From Phragmites australis (taxonomy: Eukaryota > Streptophyta > Magnoliopsida > Poales > Poaceae), in the NCBI RefSeq assembly GCF_958298935.1, contig NC_084933.1, positions 12,321,001-12,385,000 of the forward strand: a stretch of DNA of 64,000 nucleotides. The letters are read 5' to 3'. Positions 12,264 to 24,599 of this stretch are shown piece after piece. The translations under genes and the position numbers were made by a program. Under the pieces are notes generated by a model. The model did no database searches, had not been told where the DNA came from, and saw only the letters and a list, made by a program, of their open reading frames with translations. Positions within the stretch are counted from its first letter, which is position 1; every line of letters begins with the position of its first letter.

Positions 12264-13200
12264 ATGTTTATCAGTCACTTGGCTCAACAACCGCTAATCA
12301 GCCACACAGAAGCAACACAAATAACAACAACGGTAAGCATCACCATGGATTCGTCCACTCCAATAGACAATCGACATGCAATTGGGGAAGTAGTTACCTC
12401 GATGATGGCTCTAGAGAACGTGATCCTCTGGCTCCTACCTCCTCGGCCTTGCACTGGCCAGTGACATCATTGTCATCGATCACCCCATGCACCAGCCATA
12501 TACAACGCCTCCAGTGATGACGACAGTCGACCCTCCTCGCCATCATCGCCCATGGGGCAACCTCAACCGTGAACTTCTTTAAGACGACGGCAGGCAACTC
12601 ACCTCTTCGGCTGGCGCACCTCTGTGCATCATCTGCTCTTCGTTGGGTGACATCGGGGCTGGGGTGGCCAATCGAGAGAAGACGGTTGCCTGCCAGGCGT
12701 TAGAGGCTAGCGCCAACCTGGCACGAACCCCGCCTCTCCAAGGAGGTGGCGCCAGTTGGCCAACTGAACCACTTCAAGGTGGCCGTCTAGATCCAGCATG
12801 CACCCAGCCTCTCCAAGGCAGCGGCGGCCGGCCAGATCCGGCATGCATGCCACCTCTCCAAGGCGGTGGTGATGGCGACGTTTTTTTGTGTGGGGATGGA
12901 CTAGCGTGCCTCTTTCACGCCGCCTTCAGGAAGCGCACTGGCGTCGCCTCGACCCGACTGGCGGTGGCAACCCCAACGGCAGCTGCCCTCAGGCAGTGGA
13001 GGCCAGCGCTTTCCTGGCGGTGTGCGCCCTCAAGGCGACACAATAAAAGACGTCGTGCGTCATGGCGAGCGGTTATGGCCCTCAGCTGGTAGCACCGATA
13101 GTCGCTCAGCCTTATGCCGGTGACAGTGCCCTAAGCGGCGGTAGCACAATGCAGATGGCGGCAGCCGGCAGCGGCAGCGGTGGCTACGCGTCTCACCCCA
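12264..13200. other. GC-rich degenerate segment with short internal repeats
   Basis: A GC-rich block contains several imperfect copies of a unit around CCTCTCCAAGG.GG (12,736; 12,808; 12,853), giving a 149-residue open frame (12,643-13,092) with repeated PPLQGG and PDPAC. No known domain is seen, and a G+C-rich tract with few stops is expected to leave such a frame. It may be a captured or eroded repeat. I do not call it a gene. Confidence 0.4.
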
Positions 13201-14041
13201 AACCCTAGCCTGATTTGGGCCTCGGCACCATTTTACACAAAACCCTCTGGATTTTCAATAATTGTAGTGCTGATATTAACAATTTAATAACAGTCCTATA
13301 TTATTTATGTTGTCCTCAAACATTACATAAATTATGTTATATTTTATTTACCCTATGTAAATATGCACCAGCTCCTCGGGTCATTAGGAATTGTATAGTG
13401 ATGTGTACTACTGCATTATACATGTATTACCTCAATAATACTATGTTATTTAATATATTTGCAGTTTATTACAATCTTTAGTTGCTTTATTGCAATTATT
13501 TATTTACTTTTATGCATTTCTTAGTTATTATACTTCATATTAACTTAAATAATTTACAGAAAATTATGCAAAATTCTTATTGGTGATTACCTTCTTTCAT
13601 ATTGGCAAAAACACAAGGTGGTGGAGTGTATAACATTGGCTACGATTGTAGTGTTACCCGCCTTAATTAGACGGAGTCTATGTTCACAGCAGCGAATTTC
13701 TCGCCTACTACTACATATTGACATGGTGATTACCTTCAAAGTTTTTACCCAATATTTAATAGTACAAAGCCTATGTCTTCAGCAACGACTATATGTCACC
13801 CACTTTCTTAGAATTGGAGTCTAAGACATTAGAAATGAATTTTGTCGCATGTATTGTATTGAAGGTCTACACCTATGGTCATTTAAGAATCATCTTTTTT
13901 AAAATTTTATACAATTACAACATGTCCATGCTATTTAATCTACTGTCACAGTAAATTAATTGAATACATGATCATTTCATGTAGGACATTGCTCATATTT
14001 TCAACAAAGAGTTTAATGAACTTGCGTGTACACTAGTCTAT
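13201..14041. other. AT-rich unassigned segment
   Basis: No gene is recognised. Two related blocks occur, 'GGAGTCTATGTTCACAGCAGC' at about 13,672 and 'AGCCTATGTCTTCAGCAACG' at about 13,769. They look like subterminal repeats of an old transposon, but no ends were found. Confidence 0.35.
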
Positions 14042-14230
14042 ATATATCAAGAAAATATTGGAAAAATTCAATATGGATAAATCATATCCATCAAAAACAC
14101 CTATGGTCCTTCAATCTCTTGATATAGATAAAGATCCATTCAGACCTCAGGATGATGATGAAGAGATATTGGGATATAAAGTTCCATACCTCAGTATTAT
14201 TAGAGCCTAATGTATCTTGAAAATTGCATG
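14042..14230 (+). pseudogene. Ty1/copia reverse transcriptase fragment
   Basis: About 190 bp encode the C-terminal end of a copia reverse transcriptase on the plus strand (YIKKILEKFNMDKSYPSKTP ... KDPF ... EEILGYKVPYLS). One frameshift or stop lies near the end. It closely resembles the same region of copia element F at about 61,310-61,510, so both belong to one family. It stops abruptly at about 14,230, where a gypsy reverse transcriptase begins in the middle of its own domain. Confidence 0.8.
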
Positions 14231-16980
14231 GGAGTAGAGGATGAGGAAAAAGCTACTTTTATTACTCATTTTGGTGTGTTTTGCTATGTAAAGATGCCTT
14301 TTGGTTTGAAGAACAGTGGAGCTACTTATCAACAGTGTATTCAAAACTGTCTACAACCCTAGGTCGAGCGCAATATAAAAGCTTATGTCGATGATATCGT
14401 AGTCAAGTCTAAAATTGAAAGTGTATTGATTGCCAATCTCAAGGAAACATTCAGCAACATTAGGAAGTATCGCATGATGCTCAACCTTGAGAAGTGCACG
14501 TTCAGCGTTCCGTCCGGCAAGCTTCTCGATTTTCTAGTGTCAAGTGGAGGCATTGAGTCCAATCCGAGTAAAATTGAGGCCCTTGACCAGATGCGGTCAC
14601 CTCGAACACTGAAAGATTCATCTCCAGGATGGGTGAGTGAGGGATGCCTTTCTTCAAATTGCTAAAGAAACAAGACTGGTTCGAGTGGACGAAAGAAGCG
14701 GAGAAGGCTTTCCAAGACTTGAAAAGGTATTTAACGTCTCTGTTAATTATAACCACACCTAACAAAAAAGAGGATCACTTTTTATACATTTCAGCTACCC
14801 CATAAGTTGTAAGCACAGTCCTGATGGTCGAGCAGGAATGTCCCAATAAGAAGGCCAAAATCCAAAAGCTTGTTTACTACGTGAGCGAAGTCCCACACGA
14901 TGCTAAGCTACGATACCCAAAAGTGCAGAAGTTGCTCTGTGCAGTCCTGATGACTTCAGGGAAGCTACGACATTATTTTCAAGCGCACAAGGTCACAGTC
15001 ATGGCGATGTATCCGCTGAAGGATGTTATAGGCAATAGGGAGGCTATCGGACGAATCGCGCAATGGGCGGTCTATCTCAACGAGTTCGACGTAATCTACG
15101 CACGGTGTACAAGCATTAAGATGGGAGCACTAGCAAGATTCGCCGAATGGACAAATGTTGAAGAGGCAAAACCGAACATGGTCAAGGACCATTAGACGCT
15201 CTTATTTGATGGATCGCTCATGCTTCAAGGTTCGGGGGCTCGCATTGTACTCAAATCTCAGATAGGCGACGAACTCATGTACGTCATTCAATTAGATTTT
15301 AAAGCTTCCAATAATATTGCAGAATACGAAGGACTGGTAAATGGGCTCCACATGGCTGCGTCACTCAGAATAAAATGACTTCTCATGAAATGGGAATCAC
15401 AGCTAGTCATAAACCATGTGTAAAAGGAGTATCGGTGCTCCTTTTACAACTTGTGGGGTAGCTGAAATCATGCTTTTGCATCATCACTCCTCCTGAGGTG
15501 CAAAAGCATAACCAAAAGTTCAAAGGGCTATAAGTCATGCACATCAGGTGGAGTGATAACTCTGGTGCAAACGAACTTGCTAGACTTGTTTCTTCTCGAG
15601 TATCAGTGCCCATGGGAGTCTTCATTGAGAAACTCCTCAAACCATCTATTCCGATCGTTCAACATATAGATGCTACCCAACTCAACCAGCATCCTGATCA
15701 GGTTAGTGAGGCAGAAATCGTAGACATGGAAGATGCACTACTCGAACACAAGCCGACTTGGATGACTCCATTCTGAGCCTATCTCGAAGGTCAAGAAATC
15801 CCTAACGATGATGCGTCTATAGAGAAAATTGCACGTAAGTCTAAGCTATACGCTTTAGTAGATGATAAGCTCTACCGAAAGGGGAGTAACGGAATGTGAA
15901 TGAAGTGCATCACTCAGGAAGTGGGCAATAAAATATTGCTCGATATCCATAGAGGCACGTGTGGTAATCATGCGTCTTATCACACCTTGGTCGGGAAGGC
16001 TTACCGCCAAGGATTCTATTGGCCGACTGTCCTGTCCGAGCTAGTCAAAAAGTGTGAAAGCTTACAATTTTTCAGAAGGCAGACCACTCGACTAGCCTAA
16101 GCTCTGCAAATAATTCCTCTTTCTTGGCCTTTCTCTGTCTAGGGCTTGGATATCCTAGGACTATTCCCAAGAGCCCAAGACGGTTATAAGTTCCTATTTG
16201 TGGCTATCGACACATCCACTAAGTGGATTGAGGCCGAACCAGTAGGAAAAATCACCGCAGAAGTGGCCAAGAAGTTCATGAGAATTACTCAATATGACAT
16301 TCTGCATCATGTAATTATAGATAACGGTAGCCAGTTCAAAAGTGGGACCTTTATTTGCCTTATGCGAAGAATTTGGCATTAAAACTTGTTTCGCTTCAGT
16401 AGCTCACCCTCAGAGCAACGGTTAGGTGGAACGTGTAAATGGTATAGTCTTGCAGGGTATTAAGACTCGGTTCTTTGATAGGTTGAAAGCCTACTCGAAA
16501 TGCTAGGCGAAAGAACTTCCCTTGGTACTATGGGCCGTTCACACCTCGACTAGCAAGGCCACCGGTGAAACTCTTTTCTTCTTAGTCTATGAAGCAGAAG
16601 CAATGCTCCTAACCAAGTTGAAGTATGGATCGCCTTGAGTGGAAAGTTACTCGAAAGAAGGGCATGAGCAATTACAAGCGAACAATATCAATTTACTCGC
16701 TGAGTATCAAGACCGAGCATCAATACGAGTGGCTAAGTATCAGCAGACATTGCGTACATATCACAGTCGAAAGATCCAGTCTAGGAAGCTCACTACTAGT
16801 GACCTTGTTCTATGAAAGGTGTAGAAATAGGCCCGACGCTATAAGTTATCACCTCAGTGGGAAGATCCCTACATAGTAGTCGAAGTTACTCGACCTGGAT
16901 CAGTTTGACTATCTACTCCAAATGGTGAGGTACTCGAGAACTCATGGCATATCGACCAACTCCGACAGCTTCATTCATAG
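14231..16980 (+). pseudogene. element D pol remnant (RT-RNase H-integrase)
   Basis: This is degenerate gypsy Tat pol. The reverse transcriptase begins mid-domain at about VEDEEKATFIT and keeps the catalytic YVDD (about 14,388). RNase H follows at about 15,200-15,370 (LLFDGSLMLQGSGA; NIAEYEGL). The integrase has a zinc-binding H2C2 region (about 15,900-16,090) and catalytic-core motifs (FVAIDTSTKWIEAEP; VIIDNGSQFKSGTF, about 16,195-16,350). It ends near 16,980 with the Tat-type HIDQLR tail. Stops and frameshifts are scattered throughout, for example at about 14,363, 14,801, 15,193 and 16,381, so no product is expected. Confidence 0.9.
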
Positions 16981-17796
16981 ATATGGTAAATCAAAGGTAA
17001 TTTGATTACATTTGATTAGACTAATTATTCGATTACATACCTTTTGTTTTCCTTCCATCCTACGTGGATAGTGCAAAGTTGACAGAAAGGATCAGCCTAG
17101 CTCTTGCAAACAGGGAAGGGCCTAAGGACCTACTTTCCCTCAAACAAATTGAGGAACCTCTTCTATTCCTCCTTGGGGCGGCAGTGGATTGCCCTGGTAA
17201 CTGACCACCGACAAGTGTAAGGGCCAGGGAGAGTGGCTGAGGCGAAGACCCTGTCCACGCTGGAGCTACTAATCGGCGCCAACAATGACGAAGGACCCTC
17301 CGTAGGATGCGGAGGCGATCTGACGGTTGTCAACGGAGATGACGATCATGATTTCTTCACCACCGGAGGCTTAGGGGCTCCATCACCTCATCGGTGACTT
17401 GGTCGATGATCTTGTCAAGATCACCACCATCTTTATCCCCCACCTGCACAGAACAGAAGGAGATGGGGATGAAGAATAAATGGCCTCGCATCCCTCCTAT
17501 TTATTGTCGTGGGAACGAGTCGTACTGTAGAAACAGGACCATCAAGATCTGATAGCATTTTTTAGGATGCCTTGGTCGCATGACGTTCACAGGCTGATGA
17601 GTTGGGCAGAAGTCAAGACGTCACCTAAATATTATGACGCATCCAATATCGGCACAGAGGGATGCTACGTCATTATGAAACATCAAATCAGGAGTTGCGA
17701 TGAAAACGAGCATGAACGGGAGTGGATTTTTAATGTTCACCTACCTGGTAGTTTGAATTCACTCGATGACTATGACATAATTACAGCTATGTAATT
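16981..17796. other. element D 3' spacer, first part
   Basis: Non-coding spacer between the pol end and the tandem array of element D. It includes a short C-rich stretch around 17,160-17,470 that resembles Tat leader or spacer DNA. No gene is supported. Confidence 0.5.
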
Positions 17797-18275
17797 GGGG
17801 GCTGGCTCTTGTGAGCATACAGTCGAAAGTAATGTGTTGATGCTTACACTCTACTCTCTGTCTTGATTATCACATCAAACAGAGAGTCGGGGGCCACAAC
17901 ATATATTTTTGATGCTTCCGCTTCACTCTCTATTTTGATTATCACGTCAATCCAAGAGCCGGAGGCTGCATTTCATAATATGAGCGCCTATGCTCCACTT
18001 TCCTCTCTATTTAGTCATTGAGCAATGAGTCAGGGGCCACATCGAGTTTATCTCTGATGCTACAGCTCAACTCTCTGTCTTGATTACCACATCAAATAGA
18101 GATTCAGGGGCTACATCATATACTTTCGATGCTACGGGTTTATTCTCCATTTGGTTCAGTCATTGAGCAGAAAGTTCGGGGGCTACATCACACATTTTTT
18201 TATGGTGCAGGTATGTTCTTTCTTACTCTCCAATCAAGAAATCTTCTCCTCGACTAGAGAGTTGGGGGCTACATA
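17797..18275. repeat. tandem array (~70-92 bp units) in element D 3' spacer
   Basis: Six to seven degenerate units each end in GGGGGC(T/C)AC-like sequence (about 17,797, 17,889, 17,960, 18,032, 18,107, 18,178 and 18,266). Each includes CTCTCTGTCTTGATTATCAC or a derivative. Spacing varies from about 70 to 92 bp. Arrays between integrase and 3' LTR are common in Tat elements. Confidence 0.8.
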
Positions 18276-18796
18276 ATAATACTATATTTCGTACACATAT
18301 TTTTTGCATAAATTTATCTGGCTATGCTTTGACCACATTGGATAGAACCAATGGAGGCATATGTTGGGTCGATGACGGACAACTACACCTCATAAGGTAT
18401 AATAGCACAAGGGATTGTCAGACATCTCACGCCTAATGGCCGACAAGGTTTTGGAGTTCTAGTCGGCCCCATATGTGTTCTCTATCGAGTTCACATTCAC
18501 ATGATGGTTAATTACGCAAGTCAGTGAAAGTTTGCAAAAAAAAAAAAAACATTGTGTTATCTCCTTTTCTAGTTCTGCACTGGTATGTTTTATTTCTCCC
18601 TACTCTTGGTTGCCTCGAGTGTTAATTCAAAAACCAATGCATCTAATACTATGTCTAGTTGAGCTTTCAGTTGTCAATAGATATAAAGTCAATCGGTTTC
18701 GAGGACGGTCATAACATGTACTAATTAGTTTTGCATCTATTTATGTTGTTGGGGAGAAACATCCCAGCCCACAGACATCACTAAGGAGATGCCATA

Positions 18797-19124
18797 AAGG
18801 GGAGGATAGGAGAGTGGGCTCGGCCTGAAGAGAGAAAAGGGAGGTGGGCCCAGGGAGAAGAAAAGGTGATTTTCTTTTAGAAAACATTTTCAACTTCTCC
18901 AAAACTCAAACGGCATGCCTCGAGACTTTCAAAAATTCTTTTTCACACAATAAAACCCTAATGCGCCTATACTCAGCATGAATGCAACACAAAAAAAATA
19001 TAACCTAGGGCAAAATTCAATTTATTTTTAGAAAATAGGTTTTAACCTATGCTGTTGATTTAAACCCTAATTAAATTCTAGCAAAATTTTAGGGAATTAG
19101 AAAATTAAAAACCAGGGTGTTATA
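18797..19124 (-). repeat. chromovirus 1 3' LTR, truncated
   Basis: It matches the inner end of the 3-kb LTR at 27,540-27,835 (shared GGAGAGTGGGCTCGG, AACATTTTCAACTTCTCCAA, AACCAGGGTGTTA). It differs by a roughly 55-bp gap and a roughly 100-bp extra block. Its terminal dinucleotide on the element strand is TA instead of TG (plus strand TGTTATA here, TGTTACA in the other copy). The left break at about 18,797 coincides with a shared AAGGGGAGGA-like microhomology to the Tat LTR. Confidence 0.85.
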
Positions 19125-19126
19125 AA

Positions 19127-19140
19127 CCTACCCCCTTAAA
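19127..19140 (-). other. chromovirus 1 polypurine tract
   Basis: On the element strand TTTTAAGGGGGTAGG sits just before the 3' LTR, the expected position of the plus-strand primer. The same tract precedes the 3' LTR of chromovirus 2 at 43,879-43,891. Confidence 0.8.
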
Positions 19141-19149
19141 ATGAATCTC

Positions 19150-22100
19150 ACCCTCGAGATTCAGAAGGATTGGAGAAGAACTGTAGAAACTCGACTTTCA
19201 GATCCGCTTCTCTTTCCCATGTCGCTTCTTCTTCGGAATGGTGCCTCCTCTGCACCTTGCACATACGGATCCATTTGTTTCTGGTGACTCATTCTGACGT
19301 CTCTAGAATCTTGACATGATGTTCCATGTAGGTGAGATCCTCTCCAACTTAGATTTCTTCTAGGGTCATTTGCTCTTCAGGAACTCATAAGCATTTTTTC
19401 AACTGTGAGATGTGGAAAACATCATGAACATCTGCTAGCTGAGGCGGTAGCTCCAATTGATACGCTACTTCTCCTCATTTTTCGACACTTTAAAAGGGCC
19501 TATAAACATGGGTGCAAGTTTTCCTTTGACTTCAAATCTATGAAAACATCTGATCGGCAAAACTCGCAGATATACGAAGTCACCTGTTTCAAAAGTCAAC
19601 TCACGACGTCGATGATCAGCATAACTCTTTTGTCGTGTTTGAGCTATTCTCAAATTTTCTCTGATCTGTTGTACTTGCCTTTCTGCTTCTCTCAGAATTT
19701 CTGGGCCAAACACTTGACTTTCTCCAGTCTCATTCCAGTACAATGGTGTCCTACATTTTCTTCCATACAATACTTCAAACGGCAGCATCTTCAAACTAGC
19801 CTGATAACTATTGTTGTAGGAGAACTCTGCATAGGAAAGATTTTTGTCCCAACTAGTCTTGTTTTTCAAGGCACAAGCTCTCAACATATCTTCCAAATTT
19901 TGATTTACCCTCTCAATCTGACCATCGATCTGCAGATGATATGCTGAACTGAAGTTTAACCGGGTATCCATTGACTCATGTAGCTTTTGCCAAAACCTGA
20001 AGGTAAACTGGCTTCCTCTATCAGACACTATCCTCTTGGGTACTACATGCAAACACACAACTCAGCGAGTCTAGGTCCTGTGTATGTGGTCTTGACTGGG
20101 ATTAAATGAGCAACCTTTGTCAAACGATCCACTATAACCCAAATAGAATCATATCTAGAATCATATCCAGATTGAGTTCGGGGCAATCCAACGATAAAAT
20201 CCATACTAATTTCCTCTCATTTCCACTCTGGTATCTTCAAAGGTTGAAGCAATCCAACGGGTCTCTAATGTTTAGCTTTGCCTCTCTGACATATATCACA
20301 TATTGCTACATACTCGGTAATTTCTCTCTTGATACCATACCACCAATATCGGTCCTTAAGGTCTTGATACATCTTGGTGCTTCTGAGATGAATAGAATAT
20401 GCAGACTCATGCGCTTCTTGAAATATAGTTTCCTTGATAGATTTTATATCCGGAACACAGATTTGTTTCTCAAACCACACTATTTTGTTCTCATCCTTGG
20501 TAAAACCTGGGGCTTTACCCTCCTTAATCCGTTGCTTGGTTTCCAAAATATTCTCATCCTCGAGTTGCCCTTTACGAATTTCTTGTTCCAAAGTATAATC
20601 AACTACCATTACCACAACTTCAGCGTTATTTACTAATCTAAGATTGAGCTTTTCAAACTCTTTGCATAACTCGGGTCGTCTACCTTGCACGGTCATTAGA
20701 CTAAGATGAGCCTTTCTGCTCAAAGCATTGGCAACTACATTTGCCTTTCCGGGATGATAGTTAATTCCCAAGTCATAATCCTTGATAAGCTCTAACCATC
20801 TACGCTGCCTGAGGTTGAGATCTGGCTGAGTGAAAATATACTTCAAACTCTTATAATCTGAGTAGATCTCACATCTCTTTCCAATCAAGTAGTGCCTCCA
20901 AATCTTGAGTGCATGAACTACGGCGGCTAACTCCAAATCATGTGTCGGGTAGTGTTCCTCATGCTTCCTCAATTGCCTTGATGTAAGTCTACAACATGGC
21001 CTTCTTGCATAATAACACATCCTAATCCTTCGCAAGAGGTGTCACAATATATGGAGAATGGCTTCTGTGTATCTGGCATAACCATTATTGGCGTAGATGT
21101 TAATCTTTTCTTCAACTCTTCAAAACTTGCCTCACAAGGAGGGGTCCATTTAAATGTTTTACCCTTCTCAAGTAACTGGGTGATAGGCTTTGCAATCTTG
21201 GAGAAACCTTCTATGAAATGATGGTAGTAACTAGCTAATTCAAGGAAACTATGGATCTCAGAGACATTCTGGGGAGACTTCCATTTCAAAACGTCCTCTA
21301 CCTTACTTGGATCAACTGCTATTCCTCCGACGGAGATGACATGATCGAGGAAAGAAACTTGGTCTAGCCAAAACTCACATTTGCTCAGCTTAGCATACAA
21401 CTGATTGTCCCTAAGTCCCTATAGAACCAATCTCAGATGGTCTACGTGTTTCTCTTCATCCTTTGAGAAAACTAGGATGTCATCTATAAGGACTACCACA
21501 AACTTATCCAAATACTCCATGAATACCTTGTTCATCAAATACATGAAGTAGGTAGGGGCATTGGTCAATCCGAAAGACATGACCGTATACTCATACAATC
21601 CATAATGGGTGACAAAAGCGGTCTTAGGAATGTCGGATGCTCGAATCTTCAACTGATGATAACCTTAGCGAAGATCGATCTTGGAGAATACACACGCAGC
21701 TCTAAGCTTATCAAACAAGTCATCGATCTTGGGAAGAGGGCATTTATTCTTGATGGTCACCTCATTCAAGGCTCGATAATCTATACATATCCTTTGGGTA
21801 CCATCCTTGGGTACGAATATTACTGGTGCACCCTATGGGGACGAACTAGGTCGGATATAACCTTTTTCTAATAACTCTTGAAATTATTCCTTAAGTTTCG
21901 CTAGCTAATTAGCAGCCATTCTATATGACCTTTTAGATATAGGAGTCGTACCAGGTACTAGTTCTATAACAAACTCGATGTCACGGTCAGGTGGCATACC
22001 TGGCAAATCTCCTAGAAAAACATCTGGATATTTGCAAATAACTGGAATGCTCTCGATTGGGGTTCCATCAGCTTGATTGATTATTCCTCTGATAGCTGGT

Positions 22101-22514
22101 GGTACTTCTGCAACGTATTCCACTTCATCTCCTTCTTTAGAAGTCAGGCAAATAGCTTTTCTCACACAGTCAATAATTCCATTGAATTTGCCTAACCAAT
22201 CCATTCTTAGAATGACATTTATCCCTTCTGATTCCAAAATGATAAGGTTTGCCAGAAATTCTACCCCCCCTTATTTTAATACTAAGGTTAGGGCATACAT
22301 GTCTTGCTTTCATTTCTCCACCTAGGGAGCTAACAACCATTCTATGCTTCATGAGAGTTATAGGTAGAGTGTATCTTGCCACATACTTGGTTGATATAAA
22401 TGAATGTGATGCTCCAGAATCAAATAATACTGTAGCGGGGTTGAAGTTGATGAGAAACATACCGATCACGACATCAGTTGCATCTTGAGCTTCATCAACT
22501 ACCACCTGGTTCAC
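19150..22514 (-). pseudogene. chromovirus 1 pol remnant (PR-RT-RNase H-INT-chromodomain)
   Basis: Domains in order on the minus strand: protease with VLFDSGASHSFIS (about 22,420); linker MDWLGKFNGIIDC (about 22,205); reverse transcriptase with [16 protein letters not shown] (about 21,480); RNase H starting [14 protein letters not shown] (about 21,060) and continuing through [20 protein letters not shown] (about 20,935); integrase HHCC region (about 20,330-20,265) and core VPKRIVSDRGSQF (about 20,030) with GQIERVNQNLEDMLR; chromodomain about 19,340-19,160. Frames are broken at about 21,660, 21,410, 20,265, 20,060, 19,465 and elsewhere. No functional polyprotein can be made. Confidence 0.9.
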
Positions 22515-22519
22515 ACGGC

Positions 22520-23602
22520 CTCTAGCAACATTCTACTTCGCTTGATTCTGGGGTTGACTCCCATTGCGGTTCTGTTGCTGGTTTGAACCTTGGGCCGGTG
22601 GTTGACTTTGATGCTTCTGAAGACATTGATAGGCAAAGTGTCCTTCTACTCCACAATGGAAACAAGGTTTTCCTTTGGTTGAAACTTGAGTGTTGTTACC
22701 GGCAGTGTTGTTCCTTTGAGAGGTCTAATTTGAAGTGCGGGGCGCCTAAAAGTTGGAGCGCGGGTACTGTCCCTCATTCCTAGATGAGTTCTGATTTGTA
22801 GACTATGTTCATAGATCCTGACTGAGATGAGTAATAACGGAGCCTGGTGTTGCTGTTCGACTGACCTGGGCGGTCCATCTTATGCTTGCACTCGGTCCTG
22901 TTTCTCTTGTGCTCCAAGATGATGGCACGATCTACAAGGGCTTGAAAATTCTTGAAATCATGAGAAGCCAGAGAATAATGCAGTCCATCATTCAGACCTT
23001 CTAAGAAACATTCTTTCTTCTCGTCAGTATCCACATCTTCTGGTGCGTACCGGGACAACTGAGTGAATTTTGTGACATACTCACTCACAGTCATTCCTCC
23101 TTGCTTGAGTGATAGGAATTCCTTTCTTTTCATTTTGATTGCTCCTTGGGGAACATGATGAGCACGGAAAGTAATCTTGAACTCCTGCCAGTTGATGCTA
23201 TCAGGTTCTTCATGAGCAACGACATAGGCATCCCACTAGTCTGCGACAGGTCCCATCAGCTGGTGTGAAGTGAACAAAACCTTCTCCCTGGTGTTGCACT
23301 GAGCGACTGAAAGTTTCTTCTCGATGACCTTGAGCCAGTCATCAGCGTCCATAGGTTCAATAGCATAGGAGAAGGTAGGTGGCTTAGTCCTTTGAAACTC
23401 TCCGAGCTTGTCACGGGGTTGCTGTGGTGGCGAGGTGATTCTGTTGCATTTGGGCCATTGTGTGGGCCATTCCTTGAAGAATTTGGGTTTGCACTGCTAC
23501 AAACTACTTGAGGGAAGGCTGTGGCAGTGGAGGGGAATTGTCATTGCCTTGTCCATCACAAGCATTGCCATTAGCATTGGCACGGTTCCTTAGGTTCGCC
23601 AT
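22520..23602 (-). pseudogene. chromovirus 1 gag remnant
   Basis: It starts MANLRNRANANG at 23602. The retrotransposon gag core lies at 23,133-22,780 (SLKQGGMTVSEYVTKFTQLS ... CFLEGLNDGLHYSL). A CCHC zinc knuckle, CFHCGVEGHFAYQC, is at about 22,667-22,626. An in-frame stop lies near residue 33 and others follow before the gag core. Nucleocapsid and capsid functions are inferred from the family. Confidence 0.85.
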
Positions 23603-23970
23603 CTGACATAGGTGCAGGAAGATGAGGAAACAAGGAAATAGATAGAATAATAGAAGAAAGAACGGACATAAAAAGGACAGAGATAGACTCCCAAACTAAC
23701 TAATATATTATTATAAGGATGCATCCATGAAGAAGCTCTTCACAATACATCACCTACTCAAACAAAGATCCAAATGATTACAAAGCACACCACCAACTCA
23801 ACTCCCTAACACGCTATTCTAACGCCTCAAAATATCTAAAAGGGGTAACCTCCTAAACGAACTCATAACTCTGCCAAAATCTTAGGGTGCTGGTGCTGGA
23901 GGACGACAACCTGAAGACGGTGTGGGGAGCACAAAATCTCTTCCTCAGACTCAGAGTCAGAAGAAGAAGT

Positions 23971-24599
23971 CTACCAACAATTCGGGTGATGACTCTTCTT
24001 GTTGCGTAGCTCACTCTGCGCCTGAGCTAGCTTGCCTCTGACATATTGCAACTCCTCAGCGGTACGATCCAACTCATGACTCAACTCCAAAGCTAGGGCG
24101 GTCTGCTCTCCAAGCCTGGTAGTGCCTTCTGCGATGACGGGTGTAGCGGTAATGTCGATGTAGCCACTGATATGCTGAGGGTAATGGTTGAACTGAGTGA
24201 AAATCAGGTCATCGCTGTGGCGGTGACAAAGGACCAGAAGGGCTTGGCGTGCAACGTCACGACTTCCAGCCTCGAAGTAGCTCTCGGTGAGATGGCGTAA
24301 TGGATGACTTGTCACTTCGTAGGCTCCATGCTCTGGTAGCGAGCCGTAGATCACCACTTCAACTTTCCACTCAGGAGGAGCATCGGCATACTCAGTCTTT
24401 ACTCATGCATACTCAGGTGCCTTCTTGGATCCCATATTGTGAAGTATCTCCCAAATCTTGGCGGGGAACCATCCTGCGCGGCATCCATCGGAGTGGTAGA
24501 CACGGCTCAAACGCTGAACACGGGGCAGCTACGGTCTTACAAAAGCCATAGCACGGGTCAGGGTCAACGGTGGAGCAGGGAGACGATCACCAGTGCTCA
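23971..24599 (-). pseudogene. extra leader ORF (ORF0) of chromovirus 1, upstream of gag
   Basis: One continuous minus-strand frame runs from an ATG at about 24,597 (MSTGDRLPAPPLTLTRAMA) to a stop at 23,971, about 208 codons. It is interrupted only by two stops, TAG after FVRP and TGA after APEYA. The C-terminal third is rich in Leu, Glu and Gln with coiled-coil character (ELSHELDRTAEELQYVRGKL). It sits between the primer-binding site and gag, where chromoviruses usually have only leader. From memory, some rice gypsy elements (RIRE3/RIRE8) carry an 'orf0' of unknown function in this place. Function unknown. Confidence 0.7.

Noticed and set aside
12643..13092. 149-residue frame with PPLQGG repeats, considered as a gene
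   Set aside because: It has low-complexity repeat origin, no splice or homology evidence, and high GC that explains the lack of stops.
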